Source of the DNA: Jilunia laotingensis
Lineage (GTDB): Bacteria > Bacteroidota > Bacteroidia > Bacteroidales > Bacteroidaceae
Direction: 5' to 3'
Assembly: GCF_014385165.1 (NCBI RefSeq)
Contig: NZ_JACRTF010000001.1
Span: 3,472,001 to 3,536,000 of the forward strand
DNA: 64,000 bases
The notes under the pieces: generated by a model
The model's input: the letters and a program-made list of their open reading frames with translations, nothing else
Databases searched by the model: none
What the model was told of the DNA's origin: nothing
Program-made: the position numbers and the translations under genes
Shown: positions 38,618 through 47,490 of the stretch, one piece after another
Numbering within the stretch: position 1 is the first letter of the stretch
Layout: each line of letters begins with the position of its first letter

Positions 38618-39442
38618 TTATAGGCTGCCTCTAAACACAAAACTTTCTGATCCGAAGTTTATATCCGGTAAAATAGCTTCAGGAGCGAATAGTCCGAAAA
38701 CCGAGGAACCGGAACCGCTCATGGAAGCATAGATCGCTCCATTCCGGTATAACTCATCTTTAATCTCTTTAATAATGGGGAATTGAGGAAATACACTGTC
38801 TTCGAAATCATTTACCATTTTGTTTTTCCATTCGTGTACGGAGGTACCGGCCAGCTCTTTGAGGGAGTATTCCGGCTTATGGGGCTTTATCAGGGAAAAT
38901 GCTTCACGCGTTGAAACAAAAATATCCGGTTTGACCAATATGATTTTATAACCTTTTAATGAAAGGGTAACGGGGGAGAAAATATTCCCGATCCCTTCCG
39001 CATATGTAGGGATGTTTTTAATAAAGAAAGCGCAATCAGCTCCTAACATGGCGGCATACTTCTCCAGTTCAATGTCCGTTAGCTCTAATGAGAACTTTTT
39101 ATTAAGTAGCTTTAGCATGGAAGCTGCATCCGACGAACCTCCTCCCAATCCTGCGCCACAAGGAATGCGCTTATATAAATGGATGTCTACAGGTGGTAAG
39201 TCGAATTCTTTATCCAATAATCGGTAGGCTTTTACAACCAGGTTGTCATACGGATTCCCGTCTAAGACAATACCTTTCTGTTGCAGAGTGATTTTTTCTT
39301 TGGTATGACTTGCAACATGAATCTCCAGCGCGTCTTCGAGAGGGACAGGGTAAAAAATGGTTTCAAGATTGTGGTATCCATCCGGACGCTTCTCGGTAAT
39401 ATTCAGCCCGAGGTTTATTTTAGCATTTGGAAATGTGATCAT
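38618..39442 (-). CDS. ispE: 4-diphosphocytidyl-2-C-methyl-D-erythritol kinase
   Basis: Fourth step of the non-mevalonate (MEP) isoprenoid pathway; phosphorylates CDP-ME with ATP. The 274-residue GHMP-kinase fold shows the substrate motif [30 protein letters not shown] at the N-terminus, the glycine/serine-rich ATP loop [17 protein letters not shown], and the C-terminal [15 protein letters not shown]. Length matches the family. It is a single gene on the minus strand, with a TAnnTTTG box at 39500-39507. Confidence 0.95.
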   Translation of the reverse strand: MITFPNAKINLGLNITEKRPDGYHNLETIFYPVPLEDALEIHVASHTKEKITLQQKGIVLDGNPYDNLVVKAYRLLDKEFDLPPVDIHLYKRIPCGAGLGGGSSDAASMLKLLNKKFSLELTDIELEKYAAMLGADCAFFIKNIPTYAEGIGNIFSPVTLSLKGYKIILVKPDIFVSTREAFSLIKPHKPEYSLKELAGTSVHEWKNKMVNDFEDSVFPQFPIIKEIKDELYRNGAIYASMSGSGSSVFGLFAPEAILPDINFGSESFVFRGSL

Positions 39443-39499
39443 CTCTTAATTTACGATTTAATTATAGGCGATTGAAGTTACTCGTTTTTTTAAACTATG

Positions 39500-39507
39500 C
39501 AAAGTTA
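39500..39507 (-). promoter_or_regulatory. Bacteroides -7 promoter box for ispE
   Basis: TAACTTTG on the minus strand, exact TAnnTTTG match, 58 bases before the ispE ATG. Confidence 0.5.
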
Positions 39508-39551
39508 GCAAAATCTTCATTGCTCATTCTTCATTCTTCATTAATATATTC

Positions 39552-39559
39552 TATCTTTG
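39552..39559 (+). promoter_or_regulatory. Bacteroides -7 promoter box for dnaB
   Basis: TATCTTTG, exact TAnnTTTG match, 96 bases before the dnaB ATG; divergent from the ispE box 45 bases away. Confidence 0.5.
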
Positions 39560-39654
39560 TTGTCCCTTTCACGTTAATAGCGTGTTTGGAATGCATTTAG
39601 TAAGATTTGATATATATTTTTCCATTCGTAAATAGTTAAATTGTAAGTATAAAG

Positions 39655-41208
39655 ATGGCTGAACAACAAAAAAGAACCCCGCGTAATACCAAACCTAAGG
39701 CGACTCAACCTGTCACTGATTATGGCCGAATACAGCCACAGGCAACCGAATTGGAAGAAGCGGTATTGGGTGCTTTGATGATTGAGAAAGATGCTTATTC
39801 ATTAGTGAGTGAGATCCTTCGTCCGGAATCTTTTTATGAGCATCGTCATCAGTTGATTTATGCTGCAATCACCGATCTTGCAGTTAACCAGAAGCCGGTG
39901 GATATCCTGACTGTAAAGGAGCAACTTGCTAAAAGAGGGGAGTTGAAGGAGGTAGGCGGACCTTTTTATATTACTCAGTTGAGTAGTAAAGTAGCTTCTT
40001 CCGCCCATATCGAATATCATGCCCGCATTATCGCGCAGAAATATTTGGCACGCGAACTCATCACCTTTACCAGTGGAATCCAGAGTAAAGCATTTGACGA
40101 GACACTCGATGTCGATGATCTGATGCAGGAGGCGGAAGGTAAGCTTTTTGAAATATCCCAGCGGAATCTGAAGAAAGATTATACGCAGATCAACCCTGTG
40201 ATTAGCGAAGCGTATCAATTGATTCAGAAAGCTGCTGCACGGACGGATGGTTTGAGTGGTTTGGAGAGTGGTTATACCAAATTGGATAAGATGACTGCCG
40301 GTTGGCAGAATTCCGACCTCATTATTATTGCTGCCCGGCCTGCGATGGGTAAAACGGCCTTCGTGCTTTCTATGGCAAGGAACATTGCTGTTAACTTTCG
40401 TAATCCGGTTGCGTTGTTCTCTCTTGAAATGAGTAACGTGCAGTTGGTCAATCGTCTGATTTCAAATGTATGCGAGATTCCAAGTGAGAAAATAAAGAGT
40501 GGACAGCTTGCGGCATACGAGTGGCAGCAACTCGACTATAAGCTGAAAGACTTGATAGATGCTCCGCTCTATGTAGACGATACACCCTCTCTGTCTGTAT
40601 TCGAACTTCGTACGAAGGCACGCCGTTTGGTTCGCGAACACAATGTGAAGATCATAATTATTGACTACCTCCAGTTGATGAATGCCAGTGGGATGGCTTT
40701 TGGCAGTCGTCAGGAAGAGGTTAGTACCATCTCGCGTTCGTTGAAAGGGCTTGCCAAAGAATTGAATATTCCTATTATTGCCTTGTCCCAGTTGAATCGT
40801 GGTGTCGAGAATCGTGAAGGCATAGAAGGAAAACGTCCCCAATTGAGTGATCTTCGTGAATCCGGTGCTATCGAACAGGATGCCGATATGGTCTGTTTTA
40901 TTCATCGACCGGAATACTACAAGATCTATCAGGATGATCATGGGAATGACTTGCGGGGCATGGCTGAGATCATTATTGCAAAACACCGTAATGGTGCGGT
41001 GGGAGACGTGCTTCTCCGGTTCAAAGGAGAATATACCCGTTTCCAGAATCCGGAAGACGATATGGTGATTCCTACTCCCGATGAAGGAGCCATCCTTGGT
41101 TCGCGAATGAATTCTTCACCCGCAAGTGTGCCTCCACCGGCTCCCGATTTTATTCCTCAGGGAGGGAATCCTTTTGGAGGAAGCAGTGAAGGGCCGTTGC
41201 CTTTTTAA
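39655..41208 (+). CDS. dnaB: Replicative DNA helicase DnaB
   Basis: Hexameric 5'-3' helicase that unwinds the chromosomal replication fork. The 517 residues divide into an N-terminal primase-interacting domain (about residues 28-130, QATELEEAVLGALMIEKDAY), a linker helix and the RecA-like C-terminal ATPase. Walker A is ARPAMGKTAFVLSMA (near residue 230), with Walker B IIIIDYLQLM and LSQLNRGVE(N)R downstream. DLRESGAIEQDADMVCFIHR is the usual DnaB stretch. The last 35 residues form a P/G/S-rich tail. There is no intein, and it is preceded by its own promoter box. Confidence 0.96.
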   Translation: MAEQQKRTPRNTKPKATQPVTDYGRIQPQATELEEAVLGALMIEKDAYSLVSEILRPESFYEHRHQLIYAAITDLAVNQKPVDILTVKEQLAKRGELKEVGGPFYITQLSSKVASSAHIEYHARIIAQKYLARELITFTSGIQSKAFDETLDVDDLMQEAEGKLFEISQRNLKKDYTQINPVISEAYQLIQKAAARTDGLSGLESGYTKLDKMTAGWQNSDLIIIAARPAMGKTAFVLSMARNIAVNFRNPVALFSLEMSNVQLVNRLISNVCEIPSEKIKSGQLAAYEWQQLDYKLKDLIDAPLYVDDTPSLSVFELRTKARRLVREHNVKIIIIDYLQLMNASGMAFGSRQEEVSTISRSLKGLAKELNIPIIALSQLNRGVENREGIEGKRPQLSDLRESGAIEQDADMVCFIHRPEYYKIYQDDHGNDLRGMAEIIIAKHRNGAVGDVLLRFKGEYTRFQNPEDDMVIPTPDEGAILGSRMNSSPASVPPPAPDFIPQGGNPFGGSSEGPLPF

Positions 41209-41256
41209 TAGAAAATAGATTATACGATTCGTAACAAGTGATATTGATGAAAATGA

Positions 41257-41294
41257 CCGGTGCTAATTCCTATGCGGATTCGTGTCGGCTTTTT
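41257..41294 (+). terminator. Probable terminator after dnaB
   Basis: Imperfect stem with several G-U pairs (arms about 41257-41270 and 41276-41288) followed by CTTTTTCT, about 50 bases after the dnaB stop. Confidence 0.5.
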
Positions 41295-41346
41295 CTATTT
41301 GGTTAATTTTCTACCTATTAATTCCCCGCCAACCAAAAAATCTTAT

Positions 41347-41354
41347 TAACTTTG
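41347..41354 (+). promoter_or_regulatory. Bacteroides -7 promoter box for pheT
   Basis: TAACTTTG, exact TAnnTTTG match, 36 bases before the pheT ATG. Confidence 0.5.
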
Positions 41355-41390
41355 CGAGTCTTTTTTGAGAAACAATAAAAACTTAATGAT

Positions 41391-43853
41391 ATGAATATCT
41401 CTTATAATTGGCTGAAAGAGTATGTTAACTTCGATCTGACACCTGATGAAGTGGCTGCTGCGCTTACTTCCATCGGACTGGAAACGGGAGGCGTGGAAGA
41501 AGTTCAAACCATTAAAGGTGGTCTGGAAGGTCTGGTGATCGGTGAAGTTCTGACTTGTGTGGAACATCCTAATTCAGACCATTTGCACATCACAACTGTA
41601 AATTTGGGAAATGGCGAACCTACTCAAATCGTTTGTGGCGCACCGAATGTTGCTGCCGGACAAAAAGTAGTTGTTGCCACATTGGGCACGAAACTTTACG
41701 ATGGGGATGAATGTTTTACGATTAAAAAGTCGAAGATTCGCGGTGTTGAATCTATAGGAATGATTTGTGCGGAAGATGAAATCGGTATCGGAACTTCTCA
41801 TGATGGAATCATCGTATTGCCGGAAAATGCCATCCCGGGCACTTTAGCCAAAGATTATTATAACGTAAAGAGTGATTATGTCCTTGAGGTGGATATTACT
41901 CCGAACCGTGCAGATGCATGCTCACATTACGGAGTAGCTCGTGATTTATACGCATATCTTATCCAAAATGGTTACCAGGCAACATTAAATCGTCCGTCAG
42001 TAGATCGTTTTACGGTAGAAAACCATGATCTTGACATCAGTGTAACGGTAGAAAATAGTGAAGCATGTCCGCGTTATGCCGGTGTGACGGTAAAAGGGGT
42101 TACAGTAAAGGAAAGTCCCGAATGGTTGCAGAATAAACTTCGTATTATTGGTTTGCGTCCTATTAATAATGTGGTAGATATCACTAATTATATAGTACAT
42201 GCTTTTGGTCAACCGTTGCATTGTTTTGATGCTGATAAAATCAAAGGAGGCGAGGTTGTTGTGAAAACGATGTCGGAGGGTAGCCCGTTTGTCACTTTGG
42301 ACGGTGTAGAACGCAAATTGAATGAACGTGACTTAATGATTTGCAACAAAGAAGAAGCGATGTGTATCGCAGGTGTATTTGGCGGATTAGATTCAGGTTC
42401 TACGGAAACTACTACGAATGTATTTATAGAAAGTGCTTATTTCCATCCGACATGGGTACGTAAGACAGCTCGTCGTCATGGCCTCAATACAGATGCTTCT
42501 TTCCGTTTCGAGAGAGGCATAGATCCTAATGCAACCATCTATTGTCTGAAATTGGCAGCCATGATGGTTAAAGAATTGGCAGGCGGAACCATTTCGAGTG
42601 AAATAAAGGATATTTGTGTGGCACCTGCTCAGGATTTTGTTGTTGAACTGTCTTATGAAAAGGTGCATTCATTGGTTGGAAAAGTGATTCCGGTCGAGAC
42701 GATTAAAAGCATCGTAACCAGTCTGGAAATGAAAATTCTGAATGAAACAACCGAAGGACTCACTCTTGCGATCCCTCCGTACCGTGTAGATGTACAGCGC
42801 GATTGTGATGTGATTGAAGATATCTTACGTATTTACGGATATAATAATGTAGAAATTCCGACTACTTTGAAATCAAGCTTGACAACGAAAGGGGAGTCTG
42901 ATAAATCTAATAAATTGCAGAATTTGATTGCCGAACAATTGGTAGGCTGTGGTTTTAATGAAATTTTGAACAACTCATTGACTCGTGCGGCGTATTATGA
43001 CGGATTGGAATCGTATCCCTCCAATCATTTGGTAATGCTGATGAATCCATTAAGTGCAGATTTGAATTGTATGCGCCAAACCTTGTTGTTTGGCGGTCTT
43101 GGAAGTATTGCACATAACACAAATCGGAAGAATGCCGATTTGAAATTCTTCGAATTCGGTAATTGCTATTATTTCGATGCGGATAAGAAGAATCCGGAAA
43201 AGGTACTTGCCGCATATTCGGAAGATTATCATCTCGGATTATGGGTTACCGGCAAGAAAGTTTCTAATTCATGGGCACATCCTGATGAAAATAGTTCAGT
43301 GTATGAATTGAAGGCGTATGTTGAAAACATAATGAAACGCCTTGGGCTGGATTTGCATAATCTGGTAACAGGCAATCTTTCTGATGATATTTTTGCAACA
43401 GCACTTTATATGAATACGAAAGGTGGAAAACGTCTGGCTACATTTGGAGTGGTATCCAAGAAGTTATTAAAGGCATTTGATATCGATAATGAAGTGTATT
43501 ATGCCGATCTGAACTGGAAAGAATTAATGAAAGCGATCCGTTCGGTGAAAATAAGCTACAAGGAAATATCTAAATTCCCTGCCGTAAAACGTGACTTGGC
43601 TCTACTGCTTGATAAGAATATCCAGTTTGCCGAAATTGAAAAGATAGCTTATGAGACAGAGAAAAAGCTGCTGAAAGAAGTCGAGCTTTTCGATGTGTAC
43701 GAAGGCAAGAACCTTGAAGCAGGTAAGAAATCTTATGCAGTCAGCTTTTTGTTGCAAGATGAAACGCAGACATTGAATGATAAGATGATTGATAAGATCA
43801 TGTCGAAATTAGTGAAGAACCTGGAAGATAAGCTGGGTGCAAAACTGAGATAG
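41391..43853 (+). CDS. pheT: Phenylalanine-tRNA ligase beta subunit
   Basis: Large subunit of the (alpha-beta)2 enzyme that charges tRNA-Phe. The 820-residue length is standard for bacterial PheT. Domains in order: N-terminal helical start MNISYNWLKEYVNFDLTPDEVA; an EMAP/tRNA-binding OB domain (about 40-150, GLVIGEVLTCVEHPNSDHLHI); the B3/B4 editing domain (ARRHGLNTDASFRFERGID); B5 (YRVDVQRDCDVIEDILRIYGYNNV); the catalytic-like core; and a C-terminal FDX-ACB anticodon domain (ISKFPAVKRDLALLLDK). The pheS partner is not adjacent; here pheT is followed by yebC after 51 bases. Confidence 0.96.
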   Translation: MNISYNWLKEYVNFDLTPDEVAAALTSIGLETGGVEEVQTIKGGLEGLVIGEVLTCVEHPNSDHLHITTVNLGNGEPTQIVCGAPNVAAGQKVVVATLGTKLYDGDECFTIKKSKIRGVESIGMICAEDEIGIGTSHDGIIVLPENAIPGTLAKDYYNVKSDYVLEVDITPNRADACSHYGVARDLYAYLIQNGYQATLNRPSVDRFTVENHDLDISVTVENSEACPRYAGVTVKGVTVKESPEWLQNKLRIIGLRPINNVVDITNYIVHAFGQPLHCFDADKIKGGEVVVKTMSEGSPFVTLDGVERKLNERDLMICNKEEAMCIAGVFGGLDSGSTETTTNVFIESAYFHPTWVRKTARRHGLNTDASFRFERGIDPNATIYCLKLAAMMVKELAGGTISSEIKDICVAPAQDFVVELSYEKVHSLVGKVIPVETIKSIVTSLEMKILNETTEGLTLAIPPYRVDVQRDCDVIEDILRIYGYNNVEIPTTLKSSLTTKGESDKSNKLQNLIAEQLVGCGFNEILNNSLTRAAYYDGLESYPSNHLVMLMNPLSADLNCMRQTLLFGGLGSIAHNTNRKNADLKFFEFGNCYYFDADKKNPEKVLAAYSEDYHLGLWVTGKKVSNSWAHPDENSSVYELKAYVENIMKRLGLDLHNLVTGNLSDDIFATALYMNTKGGKRLATFGVVSKKLLKAFDIDNEVYYADLNWKELMKAIRSVKISYKEISKFPAVKRDLALLLDKNIQFAEIEKIAYETEKKLLKEVELFDVYEGKNLEAGKKSYAVSFLLQDETQTLNDKMIDKIMSKLVKNLEDKLGAKLR

Positions 43854-43904
43854 CATCTTAAGACATACTTGAAAATTAAAATTTAACAATAAAACTATAA
43901 ACCA

Positions 43905-44636
43905 ATGGGAAGAGCATTCGAATATAGAAAAGCTACCAAGCTGAAAAGATGGGGTAACATGGCTCGTACATTTACGAGAATAGGTAAGCAAATTGCTATT
44001 GCTGTGAAAGCAGGAGGACCGGACCCTGAGAATAATCCGCACTTGCGTGCTGTGGTTGCCACTGCAAAACGCGAGAACATGCCCAAGGATAACGTAGAAC
44101 GCGCTATCAAGAATGCAATGGGCAAAGACCAGAAAGACTATAAAGAGATGAATTATGAAGGATACGGACCTTTTGGAATTGCTGTATTCGTAGAAACCGC
44201 AACGGACAACACGACCCGTACGGTGGCTAATGTACGTAGCATATTCAATAAATTCGGGGGCTCGTTAGGTACATCCGGCAGTCTTGATTTCATGTTCTCT
44301 TGGAAGTCAATGTTTACCATCACCAAGAAAGAGGGGTTGGAGATGGATGATCTGATTCTTGAATTAATAGATTATGGAGTAGAGGATGAGTATGATGAGG
44401 ATGAAGATGAAGTAACGATCTATGGTGATCCTAAATCATTCGCCCAAATTCAGAAATATCTGGAAGATAATGGCTTTGAAGTGAAAGGTGCCGAATTTAC
44501 TCGTATTCCAAATGACGAGAAAGATGTGACGGAAGAACAACGCACTACCATCGATAAAATGGTGGAACGTTTGGAAGAGGACGAGGATGTTCAGAATGTT
44601 TATACAAACATGAAGCCGGCCCAAGACGAAGAATAA
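43905..44636 (+). CDS. YebC/PmpR-family regulatory protein
   Basis: A 243-residue cytoplasmic protein of the YebC (TACO1-like) family, described in different bacteria as a transcription regulator or as a translation factor easing ribosome stalling at proline stretches. Recognisable parts: MGRAFEYRKATKLKRWGNMARTFTRIGKQIAIAVKAGGPDPENNPHLRAVV at the start, MPKDNVERAIKNAMG, YEGYGPFGIAVFVETATDNTTRTVANVRSIFNKFGGSLG in the middle. The C-terminus is unusually acidic. It follows pheT and its stop overlaps the next start by one base. Confidence 0.93.
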   Translation: MGRAFEYRKATKLKRWGNMARTFTRIGKQIAIAVKAGGPDPENNPHLRAVVATAKRENMPKDNVERAIKNAMGKDQKDYKEMNYEGYGPFGIAVFVETATDNTTRTVANVRSIFNKFGGSLGTSGSLDFMFSWKSMFTITKKEGLEMDDLILELIDYGVEDEYDEDEDEVTIYGDPKSFAQIQKYLEDNGFEVKGAEFTRIPNDEKDVTEEQRTTIDKMVERLEEDEDVQNVYTNMKPAQDEE

Positions 44637-44881
44637 TGAAAAATATCTATAAAACTCATGGCACGTGTAGCTCATGTATCGAAATCGATGTAGAGGATGG
44701 TATTCTGAAAGAGGTAGCTTACTGGGGTGGATGCAATGGTAATTTGCAAGGAATTTCTCGGTTGGTAACGGGGATGAAAGTGGAAGAGGTAATTGCAAAA
44801 CTGGAAGGTATTCAGTGTGGTACTCGCTCGACTTCTTGTCCAGATCAGCTTTGCCGGGCATTACACGACATGGGGTATTAA
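44636..44881 (+). CDS. TIGR03905-type TSCPD-domain protein
   Basis: Small (81 residues) conserved protein of unknown function. It has the TSCPD motif itself (STSCPDQLCRAL near the end) and two further cysteines spaced as in the family (HGTCSSCIEIDV and YWGGCNGNLQGISRLVTGM), so four or more cysteines could bind a metal or cofactor. The same fold is found at the end of some class II ribonucleotide reductases. It overlaps the YebC stop by one base, so it is translated from the same message. A long bidirectional hairpin follows. Confidence 0.88.
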   Translation: MKNIYKTHGTCSSCIEIDVEDGILKEVAYWGGCNGNLQGISRLVTGMKVEEVIAKLEGIQCGTRSTSCPDQLCRALHDMGY

Positions 44882-44890
44882 GATTCGATC

Positions 44891-44942
44891 TTATAAACAA
44901 TAACGGAGACATTTTTAAAAGTGTCTCTGTTATTGTTTATAA
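44891..44942. terminator. Bidirectional terminator hairpin
   Basis: Twenty-one-pair stem with one mismatch (44891-44911 and 44922-44942), 10-base AT-rich loop, between the convergent TSCPD and lipoprotein genes. Confidence 0.85.
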
Positions 44943-44950
44943 GAATTTTA

Positions 44951-45343
44951 TTATTGATACATATCAGGAGTTACTTTTACACTAAAGAGCTTTTGTTGAG
45001 TTTTCTCTGAGAAATAAATGTAAAGCATAGTCACTTTTGCTTCTCTATATATTTTTAATTCATTGGTCGATTTAATAATACCAGGAAGTTTTTCTTCCAT
45101 TTGCTTCTGAGTAGCTTCTACTGCACTTGGATCATCCGCAGCACCGCTAAGTGTATAATAATAAGTAAAGGTATTGTCTTTGCTTGTATAAGTCGTACTG
45201 TCCATTCTTGTTACATCATCTATCTTCATAGGACACTGTTTGTTGACTTCTTGAGAAGCAATCTCAAATACCTTTTGTTTCGCTTGCTGGCAAGAGGTAA
45301 GAATGATCAATGCCAGACATATCGCAGAAAGGATTTTCTTCAT
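44951..45343 (-). CDS. Small lipoprotein of unknown function
   Basis: A 130-residue predicted lipoprotein. The signal sequence ends in a lipobox (LIILTSC, Cys at about 18), so the mature part is lipid-anchored and faces the periplasm or surface. The mature region is polar and predicted alpha/beta (KVFEIASQEVNKQCPMKID, TFTYYYTLSGAADDPSAVEATQKQMEEKLPGIIKSTNELKIYREAKVTMLYIYFSEK). I do not recognise a named family. One extra cysteine remains in the mature part. It is a single gene with a TAnnTTTG box at 45370-45377. Confidence 0.8.
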   Translation of the reverse strand: MKKILSAICLALIILTSCQQAKQKVFEIASQEVNKQCPMKIDDVTRMDSTTYTSKDNTFTYYYTLSGAADDPSAVEATQKQMEEKLPGIIKSTNELKIYREAKVTMLYIYFSEKTQQKLFSVKVTPDMYQ

Positions 45344-45369
45344 AATTGTTTTAATTTAGTGATAATATA

Positions 45370-45377
45370 CAAAGATA
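45370..45377 (-). promoter_or_regulatory. Bacteroides -7 promoter box for the small lipoprotein
   Basis: TATCTTTG on the minus strand, exact TAnnTTTG match, 27 bases before the ATG at 45343. Confidence 0.5.
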
Positions 45378-45465
45378 ATGGTTAACTGTGAACCTAACAA
45401 GTGAAATGATTGTTTTTATTTAATGATCAATTATCAATTATCAATGCCAAGAAATGTATATAAAC

Positions 45466-45497
45466 TTGTTTTTATATGACATTTAGTCGTATTTTTG
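45466..45497 (+). promoter_or_regulatory. Bacteroides promoter for the Nramp transporter
   Basis: The -7 box TATTTTTG (45490-45497) matches TAnnTTTG, with a TTG (45466-45468) 21 bases upstream as -33 box; the ATG follows at 45529. Confidence 0.6.
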
Positions 45498-45528
45498 TAC
45501 AAACATTATAGAAGAACAAAACTTTATT

Positions 45529-46782
45529 ATGCGGAATATTTTTAAAGATTTGAAGCGTAAAGATCATAAACGCTATCTGGGTGGATTGGACGTATTCAAA
45601 TATATCGGTCCGGGATTACTTGTCACTGTAGGATTTATCGATCCTGGCAATTGGGCATCGAACTTTGCAGCAGGCTCTGAATTTGGTTATTCATTATTAT
45701 GGGTGGTAACATTGTCGACTATCATGTTGATAATACTTCAACATAATGTGGCGCATTTGGGCATTGTTACCGGTTTGTGTTTATCTGAGGCAGCTACACA
45801 GTATACTCCGAAATGGGTATCACGGCCTATTCTTGCAACAGCAGTCGTAGCTTCTATATCCACTTCTTTAGCGGAGATTCTGGGTGGTGCGATCGCTTTA
45901 GAAATGTTGTTCGATATACCCATAATATGGGGAGCAGTATTAACTACTGTTTTTGTTTCTATTATGCTGTTTACCAATTCTTATAAAAAAATAGAACGTT
46001 CGATCATTGCTTTTGTTTCTGTTATCGGGTTGTCATTTATATATGAACTGTTTTTGGTTGACATTGATTGGCCGATGGCGGTTGAGGGGTGGGTGACTCC
46101 GACTTTTCCAAAAGGAAGCATGCTGATTATCATGAGTGTACTCGGTGCGGTAGTCATGCCTCACAATCTGTTTCTTCATTCGGAGGTGATACAGAGTCAT
46201 GAATATAACAAACAAGATGACTCGTCTATTCGTAAAGTATTGAAATACGAGCTGTTTGATACTCTTTTTTCAATGATAATAGGTTGGGCTATTAACAGTG
46301 CTATGATACTTTTGGCAGCAGCTACTTTTTTTAAGAGTGGTATACAAGTAGAAGAATTGCAACAGGCAAAATCACTATTGGAACCTTTGTTGGGAAATAA
46401 TGCTGCCATTGTTTTTGCCTTGGCGTTGCTTATGGCAGGAATCTCTTCCACCATAACGAGTGGCATGGCTGCAGGATCTATTTTCGCGGGGATTTTTGGA
46501 GAATCTTATCATATTAAAGATAGCCATTCTCAAATGGGAGTCATTCTTTCATTGGGGATTGCGTTGTTATTAATTTTTTTTATTGGTGATCCATTCAAGG
46601 GGCTATTGATCTCACAAATGATTTTGAGCATTCAGTTGCCATTTACGGTATTTCTGCAAGTGGGGTTAACTTCATCAAAGAAAGTGATGGGCAATTACGT
46701 GAACAGTCGCTGGAGTACGTTCGTGCTTTATACAATTGCAATTGTAGTTTCTGCTCTGAATATAATGTTATTGTTTTCATAA
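45529..46782 (+). CDS. Nramp-family divalent metal transporter
   Basis: Inner-membrane importer of Mn2+/Fe2+ with protons; 417 residues, about 11 hydrophobic helices. The metal-site motifs are intact: VGFIDPGNWASNFAAGSEFGYSLLWV (DPGN, helix 1) and GAVVMPHNLFLHSEVIQSH (MPH, helix 6), so a Mn/Fe-type selectivity is likely. The later GISSTITSGMAAGSIFAG matches a conserved Nramp helix. Ferric or manganese regulation is plausible but no operator was found. The alkyltransferase gene starts 10 bases downstream and is probably co-transcribed. Confidence 0.93.
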   Translation: MRNIFKDLKRKDHKRYLGGLDVFKYIGPGLLVTVGFIDPGNWASNFAAGSEFGYSLLWVVTLSTIMLIILQHNVAHLGIVTGLCLSEAATQYTPKWVSRPILATAVVASISTSLAEILGGAIALEMLFDIPIIWGAVLTTVFVSIMLFTNSYKKIERSIIAFVSVIGLSFIYELFLVDIDWPMAVEGWVTPTFPKGSMLIIMSVLGAVVMPHNLFLHSEVIQSHEYNKQDDSSIRKVLKYELFDTLFSMIIGWAINSAMILLAAATFFKSGIQVEELQQAKSLLEPLLGNNAAIVFALALLMAGISSTITSGMAAGSIFAGIFGESYHIKDSHSQMGVILSLGIALLLIFFIGDPFKGLLISQMILSIQLPFTVFLQVGLTSSKKVMGNYVNSRWSTFVLYTIAIVVSALNIMLLFS

Positions 46783-46792
46783 ATAAACAGGT

Positions 46793-47398
46793 ATGGGGGA
46801 AAGTTTGAATTTTGTTCGTTATGGAGAAGGTACTTCACACGAGCATTTCATAAGTATTGAAAGAATGTCAAATGAGGAGTGCGGTGTTGGCGGACGTAAT
46901 TTATCGATAAGTTATAATTTTGAAAGTACATCTTTCATGGACGTTTTAGTAGCTTCTACTACTAAGGGTGTTTGTTATATGGCTTTCGCTGACGAACGTG
47001 AGAAAGCTTTGGAAGAGTTGGCAAGTCTTTTCCCGATGGCAGCTTTTGAACGCCGTTCTGATAAGTTGCAAGAGCATGCGGTAGCTATTTTGAATACGGG
47101 GTGTGAGGATATTAAGAATGTGAAATTATATGTTAAGGCTTCAGATTTCCAGTTGAAGGTATGGAATACACTTCTGAAAATACCATTGGGAGCATTAACG
47201 ACTTATGGTGATATAGCTCGGTACCTTCATAGTCCGAAAGCGTCCCGTGCCGTAGGTACTGCTGTTGGAGACAACCCGGTGGCGTTTCTGATTCCTTGTC
47301 ATCGTGTTGTTCGTTCCGATGGTACCTTGGGTGGCTATCATTGGGGACTGACTCGTAAAACTGCAATAATAGACTGGGAAGCGAAGAAATGTAAATGA
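46793..47398 (+). CDS. Methylated-DNA-protein cysteine methyltransferase
   Basis: Suicide DNA-repair protein that transfers alkyl groups from O6-alkylguanine to its own cysteine. The 201 residues hold an N-terminal ribonuclease-like domain (SFMDVLVASTTKGVCYMAF) and the C-terminal DNA-binding/active-site domain FQLKVWNTLLKIPLGALTTYGDIARYL... AVGTAVGDNPVAFLIPCHRVVRSDGTLGGYHWGLTRK. The PCHRV motif carries the acceptor cysteine. It resembles the C-terminal half of Ada but lacks the N-terminal phosphotriester domain and AraC region, so it is an Ogt-like form. It follows the Nramp gene after 10 bases. Confidence 0.94.
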   Translation: MGESLNFVRYGEGTSHEHFISIERMSNEECGVGGRNLSISYNFESTSFMDVLVASTTKGVCYMAFADEREKALEELASLFPMAAFERRSDKLQEHAVAILNTGCEDIKNVKLYVKASDFQLKVWNTLLKIPLGALTTYGDIARYLHSPKASRAVGTAVGDNPVAFLIPCHRVVRSDGTLGGYHWGLTRKTAIIDWEAKKCK

Positions 47399-47424
47399 TT
47401 AGTATTTGCTTTTTATATACTACT

Positions 47425-47490
47425 ATGGAGTTTATGAAGATTGCCCGTATTAAAGATATTGATTTGAAAACATATAAAAGAATTTTATGA
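47425..47490 (+). CDS. Possible 21-residue upstream ORF overlapping xth start
   Basis: Starts at ATG 47425 and ends with a TGA that overlaps the xth ATG (ATGA, 47487-47490), the layout of translational coupling. The peptide is MEFMKIARIKDIDLKTYKRIL. It is short and basic with no known family, and might be a remnant or chance frame; only its exact junction with xth argues for use. Confidence 0.25.
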   Translation: MEFMKIARIKDIDLKTYKRIL

